Shown here: positions 34,411 to 44,183 of the stretch, piece after piece | How the letters are laid out: every line of letters starts with the position of its first letter | Numbering within the stretch: position 1 is the first letter of the stretch | DNA from: Halanaerobium congolense | GTDB taxonomy: Bacteria > Bacillota > Halanaerobiia > Halanaerobiales > Halanaerobiaceae | DNA: 64,000 bases | Direction: 5' to 3' | Assembly (NCBI RefSeq): GCF_004366375.1 | Contig: NZ_SOEF01000001.1 | Span: 1-64,000, forward strand | Notes under the pieces: model-generated | The model's input: the letters and a program-made list of their open reading frames with translations, nothing else | What the model was told of the DNA's origin: nothing | The model's database searches: none | Program-made: the position numbers and the translations under genes

Positions 34411-35436
34411 TTAAAACTGATGTAAAAAGCGCTTGTCATTTTCATATAAAACTCTAATATCATCAATTCCATATTTCAATAAAACCAGACGGTCAAGTCC
34501 AACTCCAAAAGCAAAACCGCTGTAGACATCCTTGTCATAACCGGACATCTCCAGAACATTTGGATGAACCATACCAGCTCCCATAATCTCCAACCAGCCC
34601 GTGTGAGAACATAAAGGACAGCCTTCTCCTCCACAGACAATACAGGAAACATCTACTTCAGCACTGGGCTCTGTAAAAGGGAAATAGCTGGGACGGAATC
34701 TTACATCACGCTCCTTACCAAATAAGGCTTCTACAATTAACTCAATTGTTCCCTTCAAATCACTAAATGAAATATCCTTATCAATTACCAAACCTTCAGT
34801 CTGATGAAAAATTGGTGAATGAGATGCATCTAATTCATCTGAACGGTAAACTCTACCTGGAGCAATAATTCTGACCGGCGGCTCTTCTGCTTCCATTGTT
34901 CTAATCTGAACCGGTGAAGTGTGGGTTCTCAGCAAATAATGGTCATCAATATAGAGCGTATCCTGCAGGTCACGAGCCGGGTGATGAGCCGGAATATTTA
35001 AGGCTTCAAAGTTATAATACTCACTTTCGACCTCAGGTCCCTCTGCAATATCAAAGCCCAAACCAATGAAAATGTCTTCTAATTCTTTGGTTACTAAAGA
35101 TAAGGGATGGCTTCTACCTGCTTCAACCTCACTTCCGGGTAAGGTGACATCAATTTTTTCTGCCTCAAAACGCTTTTGGACAGCTTCTTTTTCTAATCTT
35201 TCCTTATGCTCACCCAGCCAGCCTTGAATTTTTTCTTTTAAAATATTAGCTTCTTTTCCAACTACAGGCCGCTGGTCAGCCTCAATCTTTCCCATCTGTG
35301 AAAAAATGGCTTGGATTTTTCCTTTTTTACCTAAATACTTAATTCTCATTTCTTCTAGTTGGTCAAGATCGGCAACCTCTTTTAATTCTGCCTCTGCTTC
35401 TTTTTCAATCTTTTTTAGATCATCTAATAGATCCAA
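34411..35436 (-). CDS. pheS: Phenylalanyl-tRNA synthetase alpha subunit
   Basis: About 341 residues: an N-terminal coiled coil (LKKIEKEAEAELKEV), class II motif 2 (HTSPVQIRTMEA, IAPGRVYRSDELDASHSPIFHQ) and motif 3 (GFAFGVGLDRLVLLKYGIDD), plus the CIVCGGEGCPLC four-cysteine site found in many bacterial PheS. TTG 35436 is preferred since GGAGG sits 8 bases upstream; the ATG at 35451 overlaps that very site. Controlled by the T-box leader upstream. Confidence 0.96.
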   Translation of the reverse strand: MDLLDDLKKIEKEAEAELKEVADLDQLEEMRIKYLGKKGKIQAIFSQMGKIEADQRPVVGKEANILKEKIQGWLGEHKERLEKEAVQKRFEAEKIDVTLPGSEVEAGRSHPLSLVTKELEDIFIGLGFDIAEGPEVESEYYNFEALNIPAHHPARDLQDTLYIDDHYLLRTHTSPVQIRTMEAEEPPVRIIAPGRVYRSDELDASHSPIFHQTEGLVIDKDISFSDLKGTIELIVEALFGKERDVRFRPSYFPFTEPSAEVDVSCIVCGGEGCPLCSHTGWLEIMGAGMVHPNVLEMSGYDKDVYSGFAFGVGLDRLVLLKYGIDDIRVLYENDKRFLHQF

Positions 35437-35487
35437 AACTAACACCTCCATGTTATATGTATGTGATTAATATTTTTATAGCCTAAA

Positions 35488-35730
35488 TACAAAAAATCCC
35501 GCCCTAAAGGGACGAGATACCGTGTTACCACCCTGATTATCCCACAAAGATTGTGGAATCACTTTTATTTGTTAACGAAAGCATTTACTTCCGGACAAGC
35601 CTACTGATTTCAGCTCTCAGCTCCAGAGCGAACTTCACTAAATTCAATATTTTAACTGCTTTCAGCTGCTGCAGTTAATCTCTCTTAAAATCTTATTTAG
35701 TTACTTTCTCCTTCTCTGCCTTTAAATATT
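35488..35730 (-). promoter_or_regulatory. T-box leader of pheST
   Basis: On the minus strand, AGGGTGGTAACACGG (around 35518-35533) is the T-box antiterminator motif. It is followed by a hairpin CGTCCC-TTTA-GGGCGGG with T6 (35490-35516). A stem I-like region with AGAGAAGGAG lies further upstream. Uncharged tRNA-Phe would favour readthrough into pheS. I did not assign the specifier codon securely. Confidence 0.9.
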
Positions 35731-35787
35731 AGATTCTTAAACGATTATACCATAGAAAAAAATATCAAACAAGCTAAAAATATAAAA

Positions 35788-36597
35788 TTACTTATCTTTC
35801 TGCAGCTGCTGAGAAAGTATTTCAAAAGAAATTACCGATGCTGCAACCGCTGCGTTCAGTGATTCAATTTCTCCAGCCAATGGAATCTTTATTTTAAGGG
35901 TAGCGGAGTCCATTAATTTAGAATCAAGGCCATTTGCTTCATTGCCGATCATTAAAATTAACTTATCCTGATATTGATGTTCAAAATAATATTCTTCTGC
36001 CTCAATGTCAGCTGCCAGCAGCTCGTAATCTGCTGCCTCTGCTGCAATTTCTGTTAAAAATTCTTTTTGACTCAGCTTCTGCCTAATAGCTATTGAAAAA
36101 ATTCCGCCCATAGTAGAGCGTATAACCTTCTGATTATAAATGTCTACAGATCCTTTGAGAGCAATTATGCCGTCAAAGCCTGCAGCGACAGCTGTCCGAA
36201 TCATGGTTCCCATATTGCCGGGATCTTGAATTCTATCCAAAAGCAGTATTTTATCTGCCCGCCTGTAAAAATCATCACCTTTAAAAATAGATTCTTCAAC
36301 CACTGCTAAAATCCCCTGGGGATTAACCGTAGAAGCTATCTCTTTTAAAAGATATCCTTTAAGATAAATAAATTCTGCCTTTGATTTTAAATCAGCCAGC
36401 AGTTCATCATTTTCAGCTGATTTAAAAAAAGCAGGAGTGAGAAAGACCTGCTTAAAATCTGCTCCTCCTGCTGACGCAGCCTCAATAAGTCTTTTACCTT
36501 CGAGAATAAAGACACCTTCTTTGCGCCTGTTTCTACTCCGATAAAGCTTATTTAGATATTTTACTTTATCATTTTGAGAACTGCTAATTATATTCAT
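35788..36597 (-). CDS. TrmH/SpoU-family RNA 2'-O-methyltransferase
   Basis: 269 residues with an N-terminal substrate-binding domain (SRNRRKEGVFILEGKRLIEAA) and a SPOUT knot: motif 1 LLDRIQDPGNMGTMIRTA, motif 2 LMIGNEANGLD and motif 3 IKIPLAGEIESLNAAVAASV. Such proteins methylate ribose in rRNA or tRNA using SAM. The target cannot be told; YsgA in B. subtilis occupies the same place between rplT and pheS. Starts 5 bases after the rplT stop. Confidence 0.9.
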   Translation of the reverse strand: MNIISSSQNDKVKYLNKLYRSRNRRKEGVFILEGKRLIEAASAGGADFKQVFLTPAFFKSAENDELLADLKSKAEFIYLKGYLLKEIASTVNPQGILAVVEESIFKGDDFYRRADKILLLDRIQDPGNMGTMIRTAVAAGFDGIIALKGSVDIYNQKVIRSTMGGIFSIAIRQKLSQKEFLTEIAAEAADYELLAADIEAEEYYFEHQYQDKLILMIGNEANGLDSKLMDSATLKIKIPLAGEIESLNAAVAASVISFEILSQQLQKDK

Positions 36598-36601
36598 CTA
36601 A

Positions 36602-36961
36602 TTAATTTCCTAACTTCTCTTTTGCTAAATCTACTAAATCAGCAAAACCATCAGAATCATTAACTGCTAAATCAGCTAACATTTTGCGGTCAATTTCCAC
36701 ATCTGCCTGTCTTAAACCATTGATGAAACGGCTGTAAGAAAGACCTTCATTTCTAGCTGCAGCATTGATTCTGGTGATCCATAATCTTCTAAAATTTCTC
36801 TTTTTAGTTCTTCTATCTCTATAAGCATAATGTAGAGACTTCATTACCGCCTGGTTTGCAGGACGATATAATTTACTGCGGGAGCCAAAATATCCCTTAG
36901 CCATCTTTAAAACTTTTTTTCTACGCTTACGCGCTTTATTTCCTCTTTTTACACGTGGCAT
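36602..36961 (-). CDS. rplT: 50S ribosomal protein L20
   Basis: 119 residues starting [18 protein letters not shown], the invariant L20 N-terminus that threads into 23S rRNA, ending in [11 protein letters not shown] moved the start to ATG 36961 since the longer reading adds seven non-family residues that lie in the ribosome site (GGAGTG). L20 also represses the infC-rpmI-rplT operon in Bacillus through the leader RNA, and a comparable leader is present here. Confidence 0.97.
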   Translation of the reverse strand: MPRVKRGNKARKRRKKVLKMAKGYFGSRSKLYRPANQAVMKSLHYAYRDRRTKKRNFRRLWITRINAAARNEGLSYSRFINGLRQADVEIDRKMLADLAVNDSDGFADLVDLAKEKLGN

Positions 36962-37067
36962 CTTAAATGACACTCCTTCCAAAAATTTAACATTTATTAT
37001 TTTTTATCTTATTTTTATTATTTACATTTAGGACAAATGTCCTTATTTATAGTATTAAAATTACAAT

Positions 37068-37262
37068 CTATCGATGTAGTAACTGCTTGTAACGCTTCTG
37101 ATATGATTTGCTTAATAATTTAGCTTTACGCAGTTGTCTTTTTCTATTACCGGATTTCTTGGTTAAAATATGACTGTGAAATCCTTTATGGTGCTTAAGC
37201 TTACCATTAGCTGTAGTCTTTACTCTTTTAGCAATACCTTTGTGTGTTTTTTGCTTTGGCAT
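37068..37262 (-). CDS. rpmI: 50S ribosomal protein L35
   Basis: 64 residues, very basic, with [20 protein letters not shown] and [19 protein letters not shown], the L35 signature. It sits between infC and rplT in the invariant order and is surely co-transcribed. GGAGG precedes the ATG. Confidence 0.96.
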   Translation of the reverse strand: MPKQKTHKGIAKRVKTTANGKLKHHKGFHSHILTKKSGNRKRQLRKAKLLSKSYQKRYKQLLHR

Positions 37263-37339
37263 GATTTAACCTCCTAATACTGTAATAATTATAAATATAA
37301 ACAGCAGCAATCAATGAATAATATTGGCTATCTAATTAT

Positions 37340-37858
37340 TTATTGTTTGTCACTTTCTGGAGTTAGAAACATCATCATATTTCTACCTTCCATCTTCGGC
37401 TTGCTTTCTACCTTACCGATATCTTTTGTCTGTTCAATTAGACGCTCCATTAGATCATAGCCTAATTCTTTATGCATCATTTCTCTTCCTCTAAACCGAA
37501 TTCTTACCTTAACTTTATCCTTGTTGTTGAGGAATCTGCGGGCCTGCTTTAATTTAACATTAAAATCATGATCTTCAATTTTAACACCCATCTGAACTTC
37601 TTTTACATTCATTACATTCTGGTTCTTTTTGGCTTCTTTTTCTTTCTTAGCTTGTTCGTACTTATACTTACCATAATCCATAATTCTGCATACAGGTGGA
37701 TTAGCCTGTGGAGCAACTTCTACTAAGTCCAAACCCCGTTCTGCTGCACTATCCAATGCTTCATTCAGTGACTTGATACCAATTTGCTCTCCTTCTTGAT
37801 CGATCAGACGAACCTCTTTTGCTCTAATGCGATCATTAACTCTTAAATCATTAACGAT
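37340..37858 (-). CDS. infC: Translation initiation factor IF-3 with an AUC start
   Basis: The family N-terminus (VNDLRVNDRIRAKEVRLID) lies upstream of any ATG, GTG or TTG and begins at ATC 37858, placed 7-8 bases after AGGAGGTG. IF-3 genes are known for rare AUU/AUC/AUA starts that let IF-3 repress its own translation by rejecting non-canonical initiation. The full product is 172 residues: N-domain, basic linker (KYEQAKKEKEAKKNQNV) and C-domain (EVQMGVKIEDHDFNVKL, VRIRFRGREMMH). A call from the first TTG (37756) would lose 34 residues including most of the N-domain. First gene of the infC-rpmI-rplT operon. Confidence 0.93.
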   Translation of the reverse strand: MVNDLRVNDRIRAKEVRLIDQEGEQIGIKSLNEALDSAAERGLDLVEVAPQANPPVCRIMDYGKYKYEQAKKEKEAKKNQNVMNVKEVQMGVKIEDHDFNVKLKQARRFLNNKDKVKVRIRFRGREMMHKELGYDLMERLIEQTKDIGKVESKPKMEGRNMMMFLTPESDKQ

Positions 37859-37869
37859 ATTTATGCACC

Positions 37870-38064
37870 TCCTGAGTGATATAAAAACGACAAATATACA
37901 AAAAACGAGTGGTAGAAACCACCCGTTAAATTCAATAATCAGCTAAAGATAGACTATCCTAAAGATAAGCCTACTATTCCCACAGAAAGCCTAAAGCTCC
38001 GGCGAAAATACTGATATTAACCAGTTCTGACTGGTGAGAAACAGGTGTTTCTACTTTCTTTTCC
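37870..38064 (-). promoter_or_regulatory. L20-type leader RNA of infC-rpmI-rplT
   Basis: About 190 bases of untranslated leader with several hairpins, including GTAGAAACACCTGTTTCTC near its 5' end, followed by a strong terminator at 37899-37926. Leaders of this operon in Firmicutes bind L20 and end transcription early. The operon context and hairpin/terminator layout fit; exact L20 contacts were not traced. Confidence 0.75.
37899..37926 (-). terminator. Attenuator in the infC leader
   Basis: Minus strand AACGGGTGG-TTTCTA-CCACTCGTTTTTT forms a hairpin with a T6 tail, 40 bases before the infC start, inside the leader. It would stop transcription unless antitermination occurs. Confidence 0.88.
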
Positions 38065-38070
38065 TTAATT

Positions 38071-38099
38071 AGTATAGCACAGCGGTCTGACTCTGTCAA
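38071..38099 (-). promoter_or_regulatory. Strong sigma-A promoter for infC
   Basis: TTGACA (38094-38099) and TATACT (38071-38076) on the minus strand with a 17-base spacer, at the head of the L20-type leader. Confidence 0.9.
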
Positions 38100-38239
38100 G
38101 AAATAAAAGACCAGTCTGAATTTTAATAATAATGTTAATCATAAATTACATGAAAATTAAGATGTTATACTACAGCTTAAGATATATAGGAATTAACCAA
38201 AATATAAAAGATCAATCAACAAAAAACTTTTATTTATAA

Positions 38240-38266
38240 AAAGCCAGGGTTTAAATCCCTGGCTAA
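38240..38266 (-). terminator. Terminator after the chemoreceptor gene
   Basis: GCCAGGGATTTAAACCCTGGC on the minus strand is a tight hairpin followed by a T5 run, just past the chemoreceptor stop. Confidence 0.88.
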
Positions 38267-38272
38267 TTTATA

Positions 38273-40273
38273 TTAAATATCGAATTTTTTAATTATCTCT
38301 TCAAGGTTTTCAGCTCTACTTGATAATTCATCTGCAATTGAAGACATTTCTTCAACTGTAGCATTTTGTTCTTCACTGGCTGCTGCCACTTCTTCAGCAG
38401 AAGCAGAAGTTTCTTCGGATACTCCAGCAATATTTTGAGCTTCTTCTGATATTCCAGAACTTAACTTATTTGTTTTCTTAAATTCTTCTACAGAATTTGA
38501 CATTCCCTGATTTATTTTTTCTAAAGTTTTTCTAATATCCTTAAATGTTTTATTAGATTCATTTACAAGTTTTTCTCCACTTAAAATTTCTTCTTCACTT
38601 CTATTCATTTCTTCTCCAACTTTATCGGTTGTTTTTGAAACTTCATCGATTAAGTCTTTGATTTGATCAGCAGAATTAGAAGATTCTTCAGCTAAATCTC
38701 TAATTTCATCAGCAACAACGCTAAATCCCCTACCAGCTTCACCAGCCCTTGCTGCTTCAATAGCTGCATTTAATGCTAATAAATTAGTTTGATCTGCTAT
38801 ATTATTTATTAAATCAATAATGCTTTTTATTTCGTCAGAAATAGATTGTAATTCAACAATATCTGTAGAAACAGTTCTCATTGCTTTAACTATATTTTCC
38901 ATTTGTTGATTTAAATTATCCATCTTCTGAGAACCTTCATTAGTTACAACATTCATATCGTCTGTATAATTTTGTACTTCTTGATTGTTTTTATTTAAAT
39001 TGTTTAAGCTATCAACTAACTTTTGAATATTTAAAGATACATTTTCTACACTTTTAGCCTGACTATCTGCTCCTGTTGCAACTTCCTGGATAGACATAGC
39101 AACTTGTTCTGATGTATTTCCTACTTCTTTTGAACTAACATCTAATGTTTTAGATGTTTCAGTAACATCTTCTGAAGTGTTTTTAATATTTTGTACTAAA
39201 GTTTTTAAGTCTTTTACCATTAAATTAAAAGATTTTCCTAAACTTCCTAGTTCATCTTTTCTGTTCACTTCTATACTGACATTTAAATTCCCGTTAGCAA
39301 CCTTATCCATTTCTTTTGAGTATTCTAAAATAGGTTTTACTACCTGTTGTGAAATATATAGGATTATAGTTCCTAATAAAACAATTAAAACTATAATAGA
39401 TAATATTGTGGTTGTTTTTAAAACTTTTTGATTTGCTTGATAAGCTTCTTTAGTTGGTATTTGAGCAAAAATAGTTCCTCCAATTTCTTCAATCGGTAAA
39501 TATGAAGTTAACATTTTTTTGTTATCATTCTGATATTCAAATACCTCATTATTTGAATTAAAAACATCTTTTAAATTAAACCAATTACTAACATTAAACT
39601 TATTCTCTACAAGGTTTTGATCCGGATGTGCTAAAAGCTGCCCCTCTTTATTTACAAGAAAAGTATTTCCTGTTTCTCCCACTTTTGTTTCATTAATTAA
39701 AGTGCTTATTTGTTTTAATGAAATGTCTCCACCGATAACACCAGATATTTGTCCTTTATCATTAACTACTTTTTTAGCAATAGTAATAATTAATTCACCA
39801 GTTGCTGCATCTGTATAAGTTTCTGTCCAAATAGATGAATTGGAGTTTAAAGCATCTTTATACCAACCTCTATTTCTTGGATCATAATCATCTGCAAAAG
39901 TAGCATCAGGATAAGTCAACATTTCCCCGTTTTTAGTCCCAATATAAATTAAATTAAATTGAGAATATTTTTTTCCAATATTAGTTAATGTTTTTTTTAT
40001 TTCAGGTTTATTTAAATTTTTAAAAATCGTTTCATCTGCTGTATAATTTACAATTTTTTTGCTTTCTCCTAAAAAAGAATTAATTTGTGATTGAACATTT
40101 TTTGTTATGTTTTTATTCCTTTGTTTAGCCAAAAATGTTATTTCATCTTTTACTACAGAATTAGTAAAATAGCCTAATGTTGTCAAACCAATTATCATAA
40201 TTAGTGTAACAATAACAATAATTTTCAAATTAAGTTTTTCTTTAATATTCAAATTTTTAATAATATTTTTCAT
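38273..40273 (-). CDS. Methyl-accepting chemotaxis protein with Cache sensor
   Basis: 666 residues. TM1 near 17-37; a periplasmic double-Cache-type sensor (about 40-280) with [33 protein letters not shown] and [18 protein letters not shown], features of dCache_1 domains that often bind amino acids; TM2 near 290-312; HAMP; and a signalling hairpin with the tip [25 protein letters not shown]. It relays ligand occupancy to CheA. No other che genes lie here. It begins one base after the racemase-like gene, so the two are co-translated, hinting at an amino-acid ligand (inference). Confidence 0.93.
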   Translation of the reverse strand: MKNIIKNLNIKEKLNLKIIVIVTLIMIIGLTTLGYFTNSVVKDEITFLAKQRNKNITKNVQSQINSFLGESKKIVNYTADETIFKNLNKPEIKKTLTNIGKKYSQFNLIYIGTKNGEMLTYPDATFADDYDPRNRGWYKDALNSNSSIWTETYTDAATGELIITIAKKVVNDKGQISGVIGGDISLKQISTLINETKVGETGNTFLVNKEGQLLAHPDQNLVENKFNVSNWFNLKDVFNSNNEVFEYQNDNKKMLTSYLPIEEIGGTIFAQIPTKEAYQANQKVLKTTTILSIIVLIVLLGTIILYISQQVVKPILEYSKEMDKVANGNLNVSIEVNRKDELGSLGKSFNLMVKDLKTLVQNIKNTSEDVTETSKTLDVSSKEVGNTSEQVAMSIQEVATGADSQAKSVENVSLNIQKLVDSLNNLNKNNQEVQNYTDDMNVVTNEGSQKMDNLNQQMENIVKAMRTVSTDIVELQSISDEIKSIIDLINNIADQTNLLALNAAIEAARAGEAGRGFSVVADEIRDLAEESSNSADQIKDLIDEVSKTTDKVGEEMNRSEEEILSGEKLVNESNKTFKDIRKTLEKINQGMSNSVEEFKKTNKLSSGISEEAQNIAGVSEETSASAEEVAAASEEQNATVEEMSSIADELSSRAENLEEIIKKFDI

Positions 40274-40274
40274 A

Positions 40275-40961
40275 TTATAGCTCCTCTTTTGATAGATTAA
40301 TAGTTAAGCTATCTTTTAAAAGCAGCTCCAAAATTTCAGCTGCTGGATCAATAATTTTATTAAAATCAGCTTTAATTTCACTTTTTAGATAAGGCAAATG
40401 GGTACAGCCCAATAAAAGCTGATCTGCCCCCACTTTTTGAAAAGAATCAATTAGTTCTTTCAACCCGTATTGCTGATATATTTTTTCCGCCTCAATCTCT
40501 GCTTCAATTGCATTAATAATCGGCATAATTCCAGCTGTTATAAATTCCAACTGGGGGTTATTGGCCGCTATAATTTTCTCAATTTTAACTGCACTCTGAG
40601 AATTAGCTGCCAGAACTGCTATTTTCTGCGGCTCTGAAATTGAAAGAGCCTGGTAGACATCTAAAGGAGTCAGCAGCGGTAATTTTGATTTTTGAATTAA
40701 ATCACTCTTATCTAAAACCGCACTTAATGAGTTGCAGTAGATAATAACTGCTTTGGCTCCAGCTGCCTTCAACTTCATAATTTTATTTAATGTAATCTGC
40801 TGCAGTTTCTCTGGATTACTGTACTGGAGTCTATTCTGTTCAGCCGGGCTTTCTGAGGTGTAATCTGAAAGAACTTCATATCCCTGAGAACTATAATAAC
40901 TTTTTCCTAAATATGTATCATAGGGAGTACCTGCAATTACTGCTAATTTAATATCTTTCAA
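40275..40961 (-). CDS. Aspartate/glutamate racemase family protein
   Basis: About 228 residues with the two-cysteine active site of Asp/Glu racemases: VIIYCNSLS and [11 protein letters not shown], each Cys acting as base from one face of the substrate. It lacks the DSGVGGL opening of MurI, so it is unlikely to be the wall glutamate racemase; other amino acids or a related isomerase activity are possible. I use TTG 40961 because GGAG lies 8 bases before it. It forms a two-gene unit with the chemoreceptor downstream. Confidence 0.8.
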   Translation of the reverse strand: MKDIKLAVIAGTPYDTYLGKSYYSSQGYEVLSDYTSESPAEQNRLQYSNPEKLQQITLNKIMKLKAAGAKAVIIYCNSLSAVLDKSDLIQKSKLPLLTPLDVYQALSISEPQKIAVLAANSQSAVKIEKIIAANNPQLEFITAGIMPIINAIEAEIEAEKIYQQYGLKELIDSFQKVGADQLLLGCTHLPYLKSEIKADFNKIIDPAAEILELLLKDSLTINLSKEEL

Positions 40962-40989
40962 AGGCTCAACTCCTTTCAAAAAGTTTAAT

Positions 40990-41021
40990 TATACCCCGTT
41001 CTAAAAAACCGGGGTATAATT
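40990..41021. terminator. Terminator after thrS
   Basis: TTATACCCCG and CGGGGTATAA are inverted with a short loop, flanked by AT-rich sequence, between thrS and the racemase-like gene. Confidence 0.75.
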
Positions 41022-41084
41022 AAATTTATTACTTATTAATCAAACAGCTGCTTATTTAAACTGCTGATCATTTATAAGCTATTT

Positions 41085-43010
41085 CTAGATATTTTCCTGA
41101 CTAATAGCTTTAGCTTCAATTTCTTCTAAAATTTTAGCATTGAATTCGGAAAGTTTACTTGTACCCAAATCGCCTTCACGTCTGTCGCGAACAGAAACTG
41201 TCCCGTTTTCTTCTTCTCTACCACCTACAATTAACATATATGGAATCTGCTTTACCTGAGCATCTCTAATCTTATATCCAACCTGCTCGGAGCGGCTGTC
41301 CACTTCCACTCTAATCTTTTCTTTGCTTAGAGCTTCTTTAACCTGTAGTGCATAATCTATCTGATCATCAGAAACCGGAATAATTTCGACCTGTACCGGT
41401 GCAATCCAGGTTGGGAAGGCACCTGCAAAATGCTCAATTAAAATTCCGATAAAGCGCTCAATACTACCATAAATTGCTCTATGAATCATTGCCGGACGGT
41501 GTTCTTCTCCATCCTGACCAATATAGCTGAGGTCAAATCTTTCCGGCATTTGGAAATCAAGCTGAATAGTTCCACACTGCCAGGTTCTACCGATACTATC
41601 TTCTAAATGGAAATCAATTTTAGGACCATAAAAAGCTCCATCACCTTCGTTGATTTCATAATCTAAGTCATTTCGCTCGATTGAGTTTTTCAGGGCTTTA
41701 ATTGCTCTGTCCCACTGCTCATCAGATCCCATAGCGTTTTCGGGCTTGGTACTCAGCTCAACCTTGTAGTTAAAACCAAAGGCACTATATAATCTATCTA
41801 CAAGCTTAATAACTCCACTGAGCTCATCTTCAATCTGATCTGGCAGACAGTAAATATGAGCATCATCCTGAGTGAAGCTGCGGACTCTCATTAGACCATG
41901 TAAAGCACCTGACATTTCATGGCGGTGAACTAATCCTAATTCGGCCATTCTAATAGGAAGCTCACGGTAGCTGTGCATTGAGTCTTTATAAACTAAAATT
42001 CCACCAGGACAGTTCATGGGTTTAACAGCATGTGTATCACCATCTATTTCAGTAAAGTACATATTATCTTTGTAGTGATCCCAGTGTCCTGATTGATGCC
42101 AGAGTGATTCATCAAGAATAATTGGTGTTTTAATCTCTTCGTAACCAGCCTTGCGGTGCTCTTCTTTCCAAAAATCAACCAGTTCATTTCTTAAAGCCAT
42201 TCCTTTAGGATGGAAAAAGGGGAAGCCCTTACCTTCATCCTGAATACTGAAGAGATCTAATTCTTTACCTAATTTTCTGTGATCACGTTTTTTAGCTTCT
42301 TCCATTCTATTGATATATTTTTCTAAATCTTTTTCACTGGCAAATGCTGTACCATAAATTCGCTGCAGCATCTCATTGTTTTCATCTCCACGCCAGTAAG
42401 CTCCTGCCACATTCATCAGTTTAAAGGCTTTAACATAGCCTGTTGATGGAAGATGAGGTCCGCGGCATAAGTCAACATAATCACCCTGAAAATAGAGGCT
42501 GATCATTTGATCCTCTAATTCATCAATTAATTCCAGTTTATATTTTTCATTTCTTTCTTCCATTAAAGCTACTGCTTCAGCTCTCGGCAGAACCTTTCTT
42601 TCAATTTCAATATCTTCCTCAATAATTTTCTGCATTTCTGCTTCAATTTCTGCTAATGATTCATCATTAATTGTTTTATCTAAATTAAAATCATAATAAA
42701 AACCGTCATCAATGGCGGGTCCAATTGCTACCTGAACATTATCATATAACCTTTTAACAGCTTGTGCCATTATGTGAGAGGCAGTGTGTCTAAGAATTTC
42801 TAATGCCTCATCACTATCAATTGTAATAATTGAAAGCTCAACATCTTCTTCGATCGGATAATTAGCGTCTACCTTTTTCCCGTCCACTACACCAGCAACT
42901 GCATCTCTACCTAAACCACTACCAATTGAATAAGCTACATCTTCAACTGTTGTTCCAGCATCATATTCCTTAACTGATCCATCTGGTAGTGTTACTTCTA
43001 CTTTTTCCAT
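41085..43010 (-). CDS. thrS: Threonyl-tRNA synthetase
   Basis: 641 residues, full length. N-terminal TGS domain (VEVTLPDGSVKEYDAGTTV), editing domain with HTASHIMAQAVKRL, class II core with VKPMNCPGGILVYK, the metal-binding HRHEMSGALHGLMRVRSFTQ region (written in part), and a C-terminal anticodon-binding domain (WIAPVQVEIIPVSD). GGAGG precedes the ATG. The T-box leader upstream makes it responsive to uncharged tRNA-Thr. No tRNA-Thr gene lies in the window. Confidence 0.97.
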   Translation of the reverse strand: MEKVEVTLPDGSVKEYDAGTTVEDVAYSIGSGLGRDAVAGVVDGKKVDANYPIEEDVELSIITIDSDEALEILRHTASHIMAQAVKRLYDNVQVAIGPAIDDGFYYDFNLDKTINDESLAEIEAEMQKIIEEDIEIERKVLPRAEAVALMEERNEKYKLELIDELEDQMISLYFQGDYVDLCRGPHLPSTGYVKAFKLMNVAGAYWRGDENNEMLQRIYGTAFASEKDLEKYINRMEEAKKRDHRKLGKELDLFSIQDEGKGFPFFHPKGMALRNELVDFWKEEHRKAGYEEIKTPIILDESLWHQSGHWDHYKDNMYFTEIDGDTHAVKPMNCPGGILVYKDSMHSYRELPIRMAELGLVHRHEMSGALHGLMRVRSFTQDDAHIYCLPDQIEDELSGVIKLVDRLYSAFGFNYKVELSTKPENAMGSDEQWDRAIKALKNSIERNDLDYEINEGDGAFYGPKIDFHLEDSIGRTWQCGTIQLDFQMPERFDLSYIGQDGEEHRPAMIHRAIYGSIERFIGILIEHFAGAFPTWIAPVQVEIIPVSDDQIDYALQVKEALSKEKIRVEVDSRSEQVGYKIRDAQVKQIPYMLIVGGREEENGTVSVRDRREGDLGTSKLSEFNAKILEEIEAKAISQENI

Positions 43011-43068
43011 TTAATTTCCTCCTCAAATTTTCACTAATCCTTTTTAATGTAATAATCTTATATAAACT

Positions 43069-43325
43069 AAAAAAATCCCTCATCTCAGATTAGAGACGAC
43101 GGATTCGCGGTTCCACTCTAGTTAACAATAATTAAAAACTAATAAATTATTAAGCAGCTTAAATTATTATTCACTTAATAAGATAACGGTTTAACCGGAC
43201 AGAAATACTTGCTTCTTTCTGTCAGCTCCAGGGTGGTTTTCAAATTAATGATCAGTTATGTGCTTTCAGCCGTCGGCACAATTCTCTTTTAACTGCCAAA
43301 TAAATTTACTCTTCCCTATCAAAGC
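43069..43325 (-). promoter_or_regulatory. T-box leader of thrS
   Basis: Minus strand AGAGTGGAACCGCG at 43106-43119 is a near-consensus T-box. It is followed by a long hairpin (ATCCGTCGTCTC / GAGATGAGGGAT) with a T7 tail at about 43069-43105, and preceded by ~200 bases of stem I-type sequence. The leader ends about 60 bases before the thrS start. Confidence 0.92.
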
Positions 43326-43402
43326 TTTTATGATCTTTATTTTTTATTATTATATTCCTAATTGCTATAAAAGTCAAATATTTTCTTTAAGATTTTTGAC
43401 AT

Positions 43403-43431
43403 AAAAAAAATTCAGAGCAGAAAACTACTCT
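43403..43431 (-). terminator. Terminator after the tRNA cluster
   Basis: CAGAGTAG-TTTT-CTGCTCTG on the minus strand followed by AATTTTTTTT; it ends the eight-tRNA transcript. Confidence 0.88.
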
Positions 43432-43496
43432 GAAATATAATTTATAATTAAACTATATAACATCACTTCACAGTTCAACAATAATTAACCAAAAAG

Positions 43497-43585
43497 TGGT
43501 GCCGGGGGTCGGGCTCGAACCGACACGGGAATAAATTCCCACCGGATTTTAAGTCCGATGCGTCTGCCAATTCCGCCACCCCGGC
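43497..43585 (-). tRNA. tRNA-Leu (anticodon TAA), copy 1
   Basis: Cloverleaf with a long variable arm (class II tRNA), 7-bp acceptor GCCGGGG/CCCCGGC, anticodon loop ACTTAAAA with TAA, TTCGA in the T loop and encoded CCA. Differs from the copy at 43776 by one base in the acceptor stem. Confidence 0.96.
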
Positions 43586-43597
43586 TTGTTATTAAAA

Positions 43598-43674
43598 TGG
43601 TGTTGGTAAGTGGATTCGAACCACTGGCCTCTACGATGTCAACGTAGCGCTCTGACCAACTGAGCTATACCAAC
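43598..43674 (-). tRNA. tRNA-Val (anticodon GAC)
   Basis: Acceptor GTTGGTA/TACCAAC, anticodon stem CTACG-TTGACAT-CGTAG with GAC, T arm GTTCGAATC and encoded CCA. Confidence 0.95.
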
Positions 43675-43775
43675 TTAAAAAATTAAGTCAGCATCTTTCC
43701 AAAAGTTTTACTTTACAATTATTATTCTTTGATAATATCTGAAATTAAATAATAAAAGTTAAATATGTATAAAAG

Positions 43776-43864
43776 TGGTGCCGGAGGTCGGGCTCGAACC
43801 GACACGGGAATAAATTCCCACCGGATTTTAAGTCCGATGCGTCTGCCAATTCCGCCACCCCGGC
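43776..43864 (-). tRNA. tRNA-Leu (anticodon TAA), copy 2
   Basis: Same class II cloverleaf as the copy at 43497, 88 of 89 bases identical; the single change makes acceptor pair 6-67 G-U instead of G-C. CCA encoded. Looks like a recent local duplication around tRNA-Val. Confidence 0.95.
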
Positions 43865-43930
43865 CTATAAAATATTTAACTTAGAGCATTATGTATTATA
43901 TCAGTGAAAACTTGATTTGTAAAGTAAAAT

Positions 43931-44005
43931 TGGAGGCGGCAGACGGATTTGAACCGTCGAATAAAGGATTTGCAGTCCTCTGCCTTACCACTTGGCTATG
44001 CCGCC
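43931..44005 (-). tRNA. tRNA-Cys (anticodon GCA)
   Basis: Acceptor GGCGGCA/TGCCGCC-type stem, anticodon segment GGACTGCAAATCC with GCA, T discriminator (U73 as in tRNA-Cys) and encoded CCA. Confidence 0.95.
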
Positions 44006-44021
44006 CTAAACTACAAACAAA

Positions 44022-44096
44022 TGGAGCGGGAAACGAGATTTGAACTCGCGACCCTCACGTTGGCAACGTGATGCTCTACCACTGAGCTATTCCCGC
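44022..44096 (-). tRNA. tRNA-Gly (anticodon GCC)
   Basis: Acceptor GCGGGAA stem, anticodon arm CACGT-TGCCA-ACGTG with GCC, and encoded CCA. Confidence 0.95.
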
Positions 44097-44102
44097 ACAA
44101 GA

Positions 44103-44178
44103 TGGTGGTGGGAGACAGAATCGAACTGTCGACACGTGGATTTTCAATCCACTGCTCTACCGACTGAGCTATCCCACC
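44103..44178 (-). tRNA. tRNA-Phe (anticodon GAA), copy 1
   Basis: Acceptor GGTGGGA/TCCCACC, anticodon arm GTGGATTGAAAATCCAC with GAA and encoded CCA. A second copy lies at 58737-58812. Confidence 0.95.
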
Positions 44179-44183
44179 AAAAA

